Below are positions 31,951 to 40,238 of a DNA stretch of 40,238 bases, in pieces. The stretch comes from Victivallaceae bacterium (lineage in GTDB: Bacteria; Verrucomicrobiota; Lentisphaeria; Victivallales; Victivallaceae), in the NCBI GenBank assembly GCA_028691615.1, contig JAQUYX010000006.1, positions 1-40,238 on the forward strand. The letters run 5' to 3'. Position numbers and translations under genes: made by a program. A model generated the notes under the pieces. That model saw nothing but the letters and a program-made list of their open reading frames with translations. It was not told the DNA's origin and did not search any database. The first letter of the stretch is position 1; each line of letters begins with the position of its first letter.

Positions 31951-33909
31951 ATGACAGTGGACGATTATCGGAAACAGTGTCTGGGGAAAGTGACCTACTA
32001 CACGAATTATGCGGATTTCGCGGAAGTGGAAATCTCCGAAGCGGGCGGCTGGCAGCTGGAGGAACGCACATTCGAGTCCGGTCAGCGCACCGTTCATTGC
32101 GCCAACGCACGGCTGGGATTTGAGTGGGATCTTTCTTTCCAGGAGGCCCAAGATTCCCTGATTCTCAGACTTCCGGTCGCGTCGATCCGGGAAAACAAAC
32201 AAAACAAGCTAAAAAGTATCCGGCTTCTTCCTGAATTCGGGCGGCAAAAAATCGGCGACGATGGAAACTTCATTCTGCCGCAACAGTCCGGCGTCGTCAC
32301 CTATTTCAAAAACCACGTGCGCGCATGCCACACAATCGGGATCTACGGCGGCGGCGTCTCGGAATGCACCATGCCGATCTGGGGCATCCGGGACGGAAGC
32401 AGCGCACTCCTCTGCGGCATCATCGCCTCGGGCAACTGCGATGCGGCATTGGTACTTGCCATCGATCAGGGGGAATTGCACAGTTGTACGCTCTCGCCGG
32501 AGTTCTATTTCCGTTATGAATTCAGTTTCCGCCGTCCCGATTTTCCGATCATGGCGGAAGACATTGAAGTGCGGTACAAGCTGCTTCACAACGTCGCGGC
32601 CCCCGGATACGCGCAGCTGGCAAAGGAGTACCGCAGCTATCTGCTGTCTACGGGACGGGTTCGATTGCTGCGAGATCGGGCGGCGGAATCCCCGGAACTG
32701 GCCTATTCGATGAACGCCCTGGAAATTCGCATCCGCTGCGCAATCAAGTGGCCGTATCCACCGAAGATCACCGAACAAACCCTTGACAACGAACCGGAAA
32801 CCCATGTGCTCTGTTCGTTCGAACACGCAGGAGAGATTGTCAATGAAATTGCGCGACAGGGGATTGCCCGGGCGGAATTCTGCATGGTAGGCTACGGTCC
32901 GGGAGGACATGACGGGCGGTGTCCTCAGTTCATGCCGCCGGAGGAGAAGTGCGGAGGCGAATTATCGCTGCGCAAACTCATTGAACAGGCGAAATCCTCG
33001 GGATACGCGATCGCGTCGCACGACAACAACCACGACGCCTACACTGTTTCTCCCGACTGGGATGAAAATATCCTTGCACGGTCGCAGGAGATGATGCCGT
33101 TGAAAGACGGGATCTGGGGCGGCGGACAGGCGTATTTGCTGTGTCCCGAGGCGATGCTGGCAAAATATACCGTCCGCAATCTCGCCGAGGAGAAGGCCTT
33201 GGGGTTCCGCGGATTGCATTTCACCGACTGCCTGAGTACAACCGGCTTGCGTCCCTGTTACGACAAGCGGCATTTTCTCAAGCGCAGCGACACGGCAAAG
33301 TTCCGGCGAATAATTTTGGAAACGGCGCGATCCTATTTTGGGGGCGTCCAATGCGAGGGGCCGTTGGACTTTGCGATTCCGGCGTTGGACCGAATCATGT
33401 ATGTGGAAAGCGCCGATGACGCACAATGCGGGCTGAAAACGCGCGATTACGTCGACGCGATCGTTCCATTGTGGGAAATGGTCTATCATGGAATTGTCGT
33501 ATATAACGTGTCGACGGACAGCATCAACGCGCTGCCGGGAAGCAACGAATATCTGCGCAATCTCGAATACGGCGCGATGCCCCTCTATTACTTCCACCGG
33601 AATTTCAACAGCGAAGATCGCGAACCGGAGATTTTGCCGGAGGGCTCGCCGGATTTTCGCGCAACGTCGCCGGAGAAACTCGCGATGGAAGTGGAGATCA
33701 TCCGTCGCGGGTATGAGGATTTCTGCGTCACCTTGGGCGACCGGGTGACAACTGGGATTGTGAACCACGAACGCCTCGGAGAAACTTTGGTGCGAACGAC
33801 GTATGAAGACGGGGTCTGTATCTACGTGAACTACGCTTTCACCGAGGAGAAAGCGGACGGCATTGTCGTCCCCCCCCGGTCATTTTATCGAAAAGCTCTC
33901 CAAATATAA
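31951..33909 (+). CDS. DUF5696-like putative TIM-barrel glycosidase
   Basis: 652 residues with AAGGGA before the ATG. The N-terminal 250 residues are beta-rich ([31 protein letters not shown]), then a linker ([21 protein letters not shown]) leads into an alpha/beta barrel (about 280-600). Its motifs include [48 protein letters not shown] and [21 protein letters not shown], giving candidate acidic catalytic residues (Asp in HFTD, Glu in QCEG). The arrangement resembles DUF5696 proteins and, more loosely, GH101-type enzymes. No signal peptide is visible, unlike the two enzymes downstream, so it should work in the cytoplasm unless exported by other means. Activity is inferred from fold and context. 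Confidence 0.6.
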   Translation: MTVDDYRKQCLGKVTYYTNYADFAEVEISEAGGWQLEERTFESGQRTVHCANARLGFEWDLSFQEAQDSLILRLPVASIRENKQNKLKSIRLLPEFGRQKIGDDGNFILPQQSGVVTYFKNHVRACHTIGIYGGGVSECTMPIWGIRDGSSALLCGIIASGNCDAALVLAIDQGELHSCTLSPEFYFRYEFSFRRPDFPIMAEDIEVRYKLLHNVAAPGYAQLAKEYRSYLLSTGRVRLLRDRAAESPELAYSMNALEIRIRCAIKWPYPPKITEQTLDNEPETHVLCSFEHAGEIVNEIARQGIARAEFCMVGYGPGGHDGRCPQFMPPEEKCGGELSLRKLIEQAKSSGYAIASHDNNHDAYTVSPDWDENILARSQEMMPLKDGIWGGGQAYLLCPEAMLAKYTVRNLAEEKALGFRGLHFTDCLSTTGLRPCYDKRHFLKRSDTAKFRRIILETARSYFGGVQCEGPLDFAIPALDRIMYVESADDAQCGLKTRDYVDAIVPLWEMVYHGIVVYNVSTDSINALPGSNEYLRNLEYGAMPLYYFHRNFNSEDREPEILPEGSPDFRATSPEKLAMEVEIIRRGYEDFCVTLGDRVTTGIVNHERLGETLVRTTYEDGVCIYVNYAFTEEKADGIVVPPRSFYRKALQI

Positions 33910-33932
33910 CCACAAAAAGGAGGAATCACCAA

Positions 33933-34664
33933 ATGATGTCAACAAAAAAATTCACATTGATTGAGCTCTTGGTGGTCATTGCGATCATCGCGATCCTCGC
34001 TGGAATGCTCCTGCCGGCGTTGAATCAGGCAAGGGAAAAGGCCAGAGCGATCTCGTGTGCTCAAAAACTCAAACAGCTGGGACTGTATGCCACTATTTAC
34101 CAGCAAGATAATGACGACTGGTGTCTGGGGCAGCAACCGAACCGCGACATCTGGATGTATCACCTGCAAAAAGCATACAGCATGCCGCTGGAAAACACCA
34201 CACAGTGTCCTTCGGAAACAACCCGGTACAACACCAATAATAACGTCTACCAGTCCTCCAGCTACGGCATCAATAAACACAGTTACGGGGAGGCGGATGG
34301 AAATGTCAATCGGCCACTGGTCAAAGCATCCATGGTGATGCGGCATAAAGGTGGTCAGGGCGCCCTTTATTTTGCCGACAGCTGTCCCAAAAAACGCAAC
34401 GGCGTCACTTATCAGGCGCTTGACGGTAATATCGTGGCGCGCGGTTATGTTTATTTGCATACGGACCCGGTCAATGCAGGATGGACCTATCCTATCTTTG
34501 CCCGTCATTCCGCTCGGGCAAATTGTATCTTTTTTGACGGACATCTGGAACAGGCTGGCAAGCCGGAGCTGACGGACAACTCCGATTCGATCTCTGAAAA
34601 CGATCGGAAATACTGGTTCCCACGGTTCAGCACCGGGGCAAAATACACCATGTCAATTTGGTAA
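33933..34664 (+). CDS. Type II secretion-like pseudopilin with H-X9-DG signature
   Basis: 243 residues with AAGGAGG upstream of ATGATG. The N-terminus [20 protein letters not shown] is the prepilin-type methylation segment with Phe7 as predicted +1 and Glu11 at +5. The residue before the cleavage point is Lys, not the usual Gly. The C-terminal part contains [15 protein letters not shown], an exact H-X9-DG motif that marks a pseudopilin family expanded in Planctomycetota, Verrucomicrobiota and Lentisphaerota. Cysteine pairs (SCAQK, TQCPSE, DSCPKK) may form disulfides. It sits between a TIM-barrel enzyme and an exported esterase and starts 24 bases after the former. It is inserted in the inner membrane and may assemble into a short pilus-like structure. 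Confidence 0.93.
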   Translation: MMSTKKFTLIELLVVIAIIAILAGMLLPALNQAREKARAISCAQKLKQLGLYATIYQQDNDDWCLGQQPNRDIWMYHLQKAYSMPLENTTQCPSETTRYNTNNNVYQSSSYGINKHSYGEADGNVNRPLVKASMVMRHKGGQGALYFADSCPKKRNGVTYQALDGNIVARGYVYLHTDPVNAGWTYPIFARHSARANCIFFDGHLEQAGKPELTDNSDSISENDRKYWFPRFSTGAKYTMSIW

Positions 34665-34675
34665 AGGAAATTTTA

Positions 34676-36448
34676 ATGAAACATCTTCTCTTTCTTCTTA
34701 TGGTTCTGCTCTTCTGCTGCGGAAATGTCAATGCCGATCTTTATCTGGCAGGCAAAACGGATAAAAATCCTCTTGCATACCGTGTCGGAGAGACCATAAC
34801 GTTCCGCGTCGCCCTGTTTGACAACGGCCGGATGGTTCCTGGAAAACTCCTTCGCTGGACCCGATACGGCGACGACGGAAAAACACTCAAAGGAAAGGCC
34901 GCGTCCGACCGGGAATTGGTTCTGACGACCTCGATTGACCGCCCCGGATTCATTCGTCTGGAAGTCTTTGCGTTTGATGCCGACGGTAAAAAATTACGGG
35001 GCTATCCGGATCATCGGGAAGTGCGTTTTCACGGAGGCGCCGCCGCCGATGTGGAAAAGATCTCATCATGGCCCGAGGTTCCGGGGATGGATGAGTTCTG
35101 GAAGAAACAACTCAAAGCACTTCGCGCCATCCCTATGAATTTGAAATTAGCGGCAGCTCCCGGCAAGGCCCCCAAAATTCGCAGTGTAACATTTGAGTCC
35201 CCCATCGGCCCTGACTTTCGTCCAGCGACAGGATGGATCAGTATGCCGGTCGATGCAAAACCGAAATCGTTGCCGATCACGCTCTATTATCACAGTTATA
35301 GTTGCTATGGGATTCCGCCCTATCACGGCTATGTGTTCAATCGTGGAGGACAGATTGTAATTTCCGTGTCGGGATACGGTCTGCCGGCGGTGAAGGATGT
35401 TCAAATTTACCGCGATTTTGAAAAAAACCACCTCAAAGGATTTGGCTGGCGCGGGAACGACAAGCCGGAAACTTGTGATTTTCTCGGCATGATCCTGCGG
35501 GATGTGCGTTCTTTGGATCTTGCCAAAACGCTCCCGGAATGGAATGGAAAGGATATTATAGTCTCCGGCGGAAGCATGGGGGCATTTCAAGCTCTCGCTG
35601 TCGCCGCGCTTGCGCCGGAAACAGTAACCGGTTGCGAGGTGACAATTCCGTGGATGACCGGGATCGCCGGAAAGAGTAAACAAAACCGATTGGGCGGCTG
35701 GGCTCCCGATTATACCGAAGCGTTAAGTTTTTATGACACGGTTAATTTTGCAAAACGCATTTCCTGTCCCGTAACGATTGTCGCCGGATTGGGAGATTAT
35801 ATTTGCCCTCCGTCCGGGCAAATCGCGTTGTTTCACAATCTGCGCCGCGGACCGGTGAAGTTAAAATTCTATCAGAATATGGAACACGGAAAGCGTTATC
35901 AGCCGGGAGATTGCGGGTATACACTCGCCAAAAACGGAAAAGCATCCGCTGTTGTGGTTCAAAGCTTTGAAAGCGGGTCGAACTGGGACGAAAAAACCAT
36001 CTTCGAAACAAGTTTGGATTCTCCTCTCGATTTCTACAACTGGCCATGTTGGCCGAATTTCGCCGCCACCGAGGAGTCTGCGACAGCACAAGTGCTGGCA
36101 ATTCGGCGCGCTCCCGGAGTCGGCGGGGATCTTACCGTCACAAAGTGGTTCGACAAACGGGAATTTTCCCAATGCAGCGGCAAACGCATCAAGGCGGCCG
36201 TTGACGTCAAAGGCTCCGAAAAGGATTTAGCCGCGCTCCGGTTCGGTCTTCTTCTGCGTGCCATGCCGACACCGGCACAAAAATCACCGGTGGTTCAGAA
36301 AGAATTCGGAGACGGATGGAAGAAGATCGAATTTTCGGCGAATCTTGTTCCGGAGGCAAAGGGCGGCGGCATTCTGCTCGGTCTCACTCGTGATGGACAA
36401 GGTCCGGTTTACTTTCGAAATCTCAGCGTCATTGTGACGGACAAATAA
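34676..36448 (+). CDS. Exported acetyl xylan esterase / CE7-like alpha/beta hydrolase
   Basis: 590 residues from the ATG at 34676, after AAAGGA; the frame open from 34658 starts with TTG and overlaps the pseudopilin stop. The signal peptide MKHLLFLLMVLLFCCGNVNA is clear. A beta domain (about 20-125) precedes an esterase domain (about 130-420) with RGGQIVISVSGYG (CE7 RGQ-like), nucleophile Ser in IVSGGSMGAFQALA, acid Asp in VAGLGDYICPP and His in NMEHGKRY. CE7 enzymes remove acetyl groups from xylo-oligosaccharides and related substrates. The C-terminal 150 residues form a carbohydrate-binding-like beta-sandwich (FNLSVIV end). It is 11 bases after the pseudopilin gene and 18 before the last cassette gene, so certainly one operon. 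Deacetylation of a decorated polysaccharide is inferred. Confidence 0.8.
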   Translation: MKHLLFLLMVLLFCCGNVNADLYLAGKTDKNPLAYRVGETITFRVALFDNGRMVPGKLLRWTRYGDDGKTLKGKAASDRELVLTTSIDRPGFIRLEVFAFDADGKKLRGYPDHREVRFHGGAAADVEKISSWPEVPGMDEFWKKQLKALRAIPMNLKLAAAPGKAPKIRSVTFESPIGPDFRPATGWISMPVDAKPKSLPITLYYHSYSCYGIPPYHGYVFNRGGQIVISVSGYGLPAVKDVQIYRDFEKNHLKGFGWRGNDKPETCDFLGMILRDVRSLDLAKTLPEWNGKDIIVSGGSMGAFQALAVAALAPETVTGCEVTIPWMTGIAGKSKQNRLGGWAPDYTEALSFYDTVNFAKRISCPVTIVAGLGDYICPPSGQIALFHNLRRGPVKLKFYQNMEHGKRYQPGDCGYTLAKNGKASAVVVQSFESGSNWDEKTIFETSLDSPLDFYNWPCWPNFAATEESATAQVLAIRRAPGVGGDLTVTKWFDKREFSQCSGKRIKAAVDVKGSEKDLAALRFGLLLRAMPTPAQKSPVVQKEFGDGWKKIEFSANLVPEAKGGGILLGLTRDGQGPVYFRNLSVIVTDK

Positions 36449-36466
36449 TCAGAAAGGTCCTCGGCA

Positions 36467-39400
36467 ATGTTTCTGAAACGTATGTTATTGTTTTTTTGCA
36501 GCCTGTTGCTGTTCCATTGTTCCGCTGCAAAAAAACATCCGCATTGGGATATTTACAATAAAAGCGGAGGGGCGACGCACGAACTGATCGAATCTGCACC
36601 AGGATCCTTCACGTTGAATATCCAACGGGTGGACCAGACGAAACAAGCTTCCGTCGTGGCGATCACCAATATCAGAAAATCCATTCCAAGTCAGCATTTT
36701 CTGCTTTTCAGTGCCCGTTGTAATGGGGCTCCTGTTGCTCTTTCTCCGTTGATTTCCTCCAAGAAAAGCGGGAAATTCGGTCCCCGGTTCACGCTTTCCA
36801 GTTCCGCCTGGAAAAATTTCCGGCTTCCGCTGGACACAACGTTCCAGCTTCCAGACGGACTGTTTGACCTGCGGCAACTGAAATTTGCCTGCAATATCAG
36901 CGACCTGCCCGTCGGAGCCAAAACCTCGATCGAATTGAAAAACATTAGAATTGTTTCCCCGGAGGATGCCGGTTTTTCTGGAAATGAGATCCAACATATT
37001 CTGGTGCTTTCGCCAGCTCCGGAAATCAAACGGACAAAGAACGCGCTGAAAGTCTTCTTTCACCTTGATAATGATGACGATTCCAGATATCATTACAGCA
37101 ATCGCCGCCCGAAACTCGAGGACAGAAAATCCAGAATGCGCGGGTTCCGGGAAATGCTGCTCTCCCCAGTCGCAGCTCAGGTTACTTTCGCGAATTGTCC
37201 CGAGGAGGCTGACGTGATTGTATACTCCAGCACGACTCCCGACACGGAAATGGCCGGAAAAATTGCCCGGGCGGTGGAATCCGGGGCAGGCTTATTTGCC
37301 GCTTCTTCGATCATTGATCCAGAAATTGCCGCATTGCTGCCGGTGCGTATCGTTTCACGTCCGGAGAAGGGAATCCCGGAACGGCGCAAAATCGTATTCA
37401 CCGGCAACAACCATCCCCTCGAAAACGGCGGAGGTTGGAGCGACGCGGCATTCGGAATCTACCAGGATCTGGAGCCGAAAAAAGAGAGCCGCGTTCTGCT
37501 TAAATTCCGGGATGGAGGAGCCGCCGTCGTCGAAGGCGGATTCGGACGGGGACGGGTCATATACTCAACATTCACGCTCGGCGCGGATCTGATTCCGGGG
37601 AAAACCGCACATGACGCTTTTCTCATCCGTGCGCTCGGTTATCTCGGGAACAGGAGTCTGCCGGAGGCATCCCTCCCGATACAATCCCCGGATAAGGATT
37701 GCTTTCTTCCCGGTGCACATCTGGAGAATTTCGGGCGTTTCGGGCATTTGCTCGGAGATGGATTGCTGACGGAACAGATGACCAACAACTTGTTGGTATG
37801 CAACGGCGGGGCGGAGTATTCGTTCCTGGACGAAGGCATTCCCAAAATCAAAATTGAACGGTGGAATTTCCGTCTTCCGAATGCCGCCGGCACGGCTGAA
37901 AACGGAATGAAATTGTGGAATTTCAAATACGCTGCAATTGGTCAGGCGGAACTGACGGCAGAAACGATCATTCCAGAAACATGGCGGGGAAAACCCCTAT
38001 TCTTTTCGGTTGCCGATGGCATCGATGACACTGCGGAAGTCTATTTCAACGGCGTTGCCATCGGGAGCATCACCGAGACGACACCGATGCATTGGCAGGC
38101 AGCACACCGTCACCGGATTGCCCCCGAATTGATTCGCTTCGGCAAAAAGAACACGATCCGCATTGTTACGAAGAATTTGCGGGGGGACGGAGGGTTCAAC
38201 TCCTGTCCGGAATTGATTTCCGATCACGTGGTGCCTGCGAGAAAAGTAAGGATTGACCGGATCAATTGGATCGGAAAAGGAGGAGTCGTTTCGAGTGGGG
38301 ACAGGAAGCTGTTTCGCTTCGACACAAGTCTGGGATTCCCGGGCATCCGCTGGGAGTTTTTTAATCCAAGAACAATCCTAGCCTGCAGCAACATTGCGGA
38401 TTATGCCGCCTACAAAGACAGAAACGGAAAGATTCAGACGCTGGATCTTCGACAGGTCGAGCAAATTCCCGTCACCTGGGGGGCTCCCTATCTGCTTCTC
38501 TTCGGCAGAGAAAATCCGTTGCTTCTGGTCTTTGCGCAGGCACCGGGGCGGATTATTGTGAACCGGTCGGGGGAAAATGTGGACTCTCTGGAGATAATAT
38601 CCACAGCGAAAGATATCCCCGTCGGCATGATCGTCCCCGTGTGGATCAGCGGTCGCCGTACAGAAGAGAGCCAAAAATGGTTTCCTGCTCTTCCCGATCC
38701 GGTGGTGCGATCCTCGGATGATCTTGCCGCATTGGCGTTTCGTTATCCGCTGCAGGTTCATGAGTTTTTCCGAATAGACAGGAATGAGAAAAGAATCGAA
38801 ATTCGCAGCGTGTGGAAATATAAAACAACCGGGAATCAATGGAAGATAGAAGCTCCGTTCTATGCTCCGGTGCCGCCGCTAGCATATCTTAGTGACGGGC
38901 TTCTTTTCGCAACATCCGATCCAATGGAGGTTACGCAGGTCGCTTCAGGAATCGGTCCGTTTGTTCTACGGCGCGGCTCGGATACGGTCAATTGGTCGCT
39001 GCCTCTTCCCGACGAAAACGATGGTGCACCGACCATACATGTTGCCGGATTCGATTTGATCGAACGCTATGCGAACAAATTATATGCCGACGGCATCCGG
39101 TGGGCGGCCGGAGGACGGACAAAACTTGCGGATTGGTCGATGGAATATCCGTTTGGAAAAAACTTTCCGAACATGAAAAACATCAGTTTCTATGCGTGGA
39201 TGATGGGCATTCCTCAGAGTCTTGCCGCGCCGTTCGGTCTTGATGCGACGAACCGAGCGGCTCTGGAGGATCGCATCCGGATCCGGTATTATGCGCCGAT
39301 TGAACGCAATCAATATAAGGCGGCAATTCGCTGGCGAGAGGAACCGTTCAGCCGGATCTGTTATCCGATCTACTTCAACAGTTATTATCCGCATCGCACC

Positions 39401-40117
39401 TGTTATCAGGGCACGGGCGGATCGTTAGTCGATTTTGGCGATCAAAATGAGGCGTCGATGATGATTCTTGCGATCGCCAGAAGATTGGCCGATTATCAGG
39501 GACAACGCGAATTTGTGCGCGCAAACTGGAGTTTTCTCAAACATGCGGCAAGGATTCATCTGGTCAGCGACGATTGGGGACACATGTCCTGCCATTGCCG
39601 GGAGTCAGGCGGTCCGGCATCCATCGACATGCTCAATTGTGAATACCCGGCCATGTTGAATCTTGCCCGTTGCGCCGCAATTGCCGGAGATGAATCTCTG
39701 CGCGATCAGGCTCTTTACCGGGCGGCACGGCGGGCAGTTGCAACCATTGGTCGATATCGGATGCCGGACTATGTCAGAAAAGAGCGTTTGGCGATCTCTC
39801 CTGAAGATATAGATGCCGCGCTCGGTTATACGGAAGAGGGCTCGGTTTTCCGGAGATCCCCGGAGGTTCTCGGCCCGCACCATCTCTTTGATATGTCGCA
39901 GGGAACCGCCCCGGAATTGATTCGCGTTACCCGGCAGTATGCGGGGACTCAGATCGGAAAAATTCTTGACAACCAACTTGCGCTGATCCAAAACGGACGT
40001 TATCAGCCGGAACACGACCAGATGGAGGTGATCGCCATGCTCTGTCCGCAGGTGACAAACAACCAGTTGCAAGAGTTTATGGCAAAACTTATGCGCAATG
40101 AATCATTTAACAACTGA
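36467..40117 (+). CDS. Exported 1216-residue multidomain protein: GATase-like, lectin-like and alpha-helical toroid
   Basis: Signal peptide MFLKRMLLFFCSLLLFHCSA. Domains by eye: a beta-sandwich module (about 25-175, ITNIRKSIPSQHFLLFSARC and KTSIELKNIRIV); a glutamine-amidotransferase/ThuA-like domain (about 180-410, ADVIVYSSTTPD, RGRVIYSTFTLGAD), without an obvious nucleophile Cys; a galactose-binding, GH2-type jelly roll (about 470-590, VADGIDDTAEVYFNGVAIG); a beta-rich core; and a helix-rich C-terminal region (about 900-1216) with the pattern of toroid glycosidases or lyases (NSYYPHRTCYQGTGGS, DQNEASMMILAIARR, DWGHMSCHCRESGGP). This order recalls large exo-acting enzymes on complex glycans, but I cannot name a family. 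Last gene of the LacI cassette, 18 bases after the esterase. Confidence 0.65.
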   Translation: MFLKRMLLFFCSLLLFHCSAAKKHPHWDIYNKSGGATHELIESAPGSFTLNIQRVDQTKQASVVAITNIRKSIPSQHFLLFSARCNGAPVALSPLISSKKSGKFGPRFTLSSSAWKNFRLPLDTTFQLPDGLFDLRQLKFACNISDLPVGAKTSIELKNIRIVSPEDAGFSGNEIQHILVLSPAPEIKRTKNALKVFFHLDNDDDSRYHYSNRRPKLEDRKSRMRGFREMLLSPVAAQVTFANCPEEADVIVYSSTTPDTEMAGKIARAVESGAGLFAASSIIDPEIAALLPVRIVSRPEKGIPERRKIVFTGNNHPLENGGGWSDAAFGIYQDLEPKKESRVLLKFRDGGAAVVEGGFGRGRVIYSTFTLGADLIPGKTAHDAFLIRALGYLGNRSLPEASLPIQSPDKDCFLPGAHLENFGRFGHLLGDGLLTEQMTNNLLVCNGGAEYSFLDEGIPKIKIERWNFRLPNAAGTAENGMKLWNFKYAAIGQAELTAETIIPETWRGKPLFFSVADGIDDTAEVYFNGVAIGSITETTPMHWQAAHRHRIAPELIRFGKKNTIRIVTKNLRGDGGFNSCPELISDHVVPARKVRIDRINWIGKGGVVSSGDRKLFRFDTSLGFPGIRWEFFNPRTILACSNIADYAAYKDRNGKIQTLDLRQVEQIPVTWGAPYLLLFGRENPLLLVFAQAPGRIIVNRSGENVDSLEIISTAKDIPVGMIVPVWISGRRTEESQKWFPALPDPVVRSSDDLAALAFRYPLQVHEFFRIDRNEKRIEIRSVWKYKTTGNQWKIEAPFYAPVPPLAYLSDGLLFATSDPMEVTQVASGIGPFVLRRGSDTVNWSLPLPDENDGAPTIHVAGFDLIERYANKLYADGIRWAAGGRTKLADWSMEYPFGKNFPNMKNISFYAWMMGIPQSLAAPFGLDATNRAALEDRIRIRYYAPIERNQYKAAIRWREEPFSRICYPIYFNSYYPHRTCYQGTGGSLVDFGDQNEASMMILAIARRLADYQGQREFVRANWSFLKHAARIHLVSDDWGHMSCHCRESGGPASIDMLNCEYPAMLNLARCAAIAGDESLRDQALYRAARRAVATIGRYRMPDYVRKERLAISPEDIDAALGYTEEGSVFRRSPEVLGPHHLFDMSQGTAPELIRVTRQYAGTQIGKILDNQLALIQNGRYQPEHDQMEVIAMLCPQVTNNQLQEFMAKLMRNESFNN

Positions 40118-40238
40118 AGTTTCCCTGAAAATGCTGGGGAAATATCATGAAGCGTGAGCGAAAAGAGATTCTGCAACGAATTTAACGGCGGAGTTGATGA
40201 ATTCAGGGCAACGCCTTGAAGAATTCAGTTCAGCCCTG
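40118..40238. other. Right-edge noncoding stretch with inverted repeats
   Basis: After the last stop, TTTCCC (40120-40125) and GGGAAA (40137-40142) form a six-pair stem without a U-tract. Further on, CAGGGC (40204-40209) pairs with GCCCTG (40233-40238), enclosing a second small stem. GAATTCAG is present twice, 22 bases apart (40199 and 40221). No gene of useful length begins here; the window ends before the structure can be interpreted. Confidence 0.35.

Noticed and set aside
1-40238. tRNA, rRNA, insertion sequences or phage genes
   Set aside because: No cloverleaf or GTTCRA-type T-loop set, no transposase or integrase motif and no flanking terminal repeats were found on either strand.

Overview
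The window reads as a gut- or sediment-type Lentisphaerota (Victivallis-like) chromosome segment, or a close relative in the Planctomycetota-Verrucomicrobiota group. The grounds are a pseudopilin with the H-X9-DG signature inside a carbohydrate operon, a very large secreted-type protein combining a C39-like protease head with AIDA-type repeats, GC-rich genes separated by strikingly AT-rich promoters, and a high density of one-component regulators (two AraC, one DeoR, one LacI), each beside a sugar or glycan locus. The assignment is inference; no rRNA or tRNA gene was seen.

Layout. (1) 1-5182, minus: the N-terminal 1727 codons of a giant repeat protein that runs off the left edge. (2) 5463-8643: an AraC-type regulator with a ferredoxin-like cysteine motif in its sensor, divergent from a 719-residue toroid/beta-sandwich protein resembling polysaccharide lyases. 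(3) 8827-17795: a DeoR regulator divergent from a seven-gene sugar catabolic operon (PfkB kinase, FucI/AraA-like isomerase, IolB-type isomerase, FGGY kinase, FAD oxidase, degenerate Fe-S/CCG partner, class II aldolase). This gene combination matches no pathway I recognise. (4) 17886-21843: an MFS permease, a GH4 glycosidase and its divergent AraC regulator, plus a possible tiny gene bounded by a bidirectional terminator. (5) 21886-30733: a mostly housekeeping block (uvrC, HAD phosphatase, a secreted unknown, thioesterase, an AsmA-like protein with a small unknown, and oligoendopeptidase F). (6) 30824-40117: a LacI-type regulator with a consensus promoter and a perfect palindrome over its start point, followed codirectionally by a DUF5696-like TIM-barrel protein, a pseudopilin, an exported CE7-like esterase and a 1216-residue exported multidomain protein.

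How they may work together. Blocks 2, 4 and 6 look like separate, individually regulated glycan-processing loci. Block 3 looks like the cytoplasmic route that turns a released unusual sugar, uronate or cyclitol into DHAP plus a C3 aldehyde, with an FAD/Fe-S pair oxidising an intermediate. The two best candidates for undescribed biology are the block 3 pathway and the block 6 cassette, where a pseudopilin sits between glycan enzymes under one regulator.
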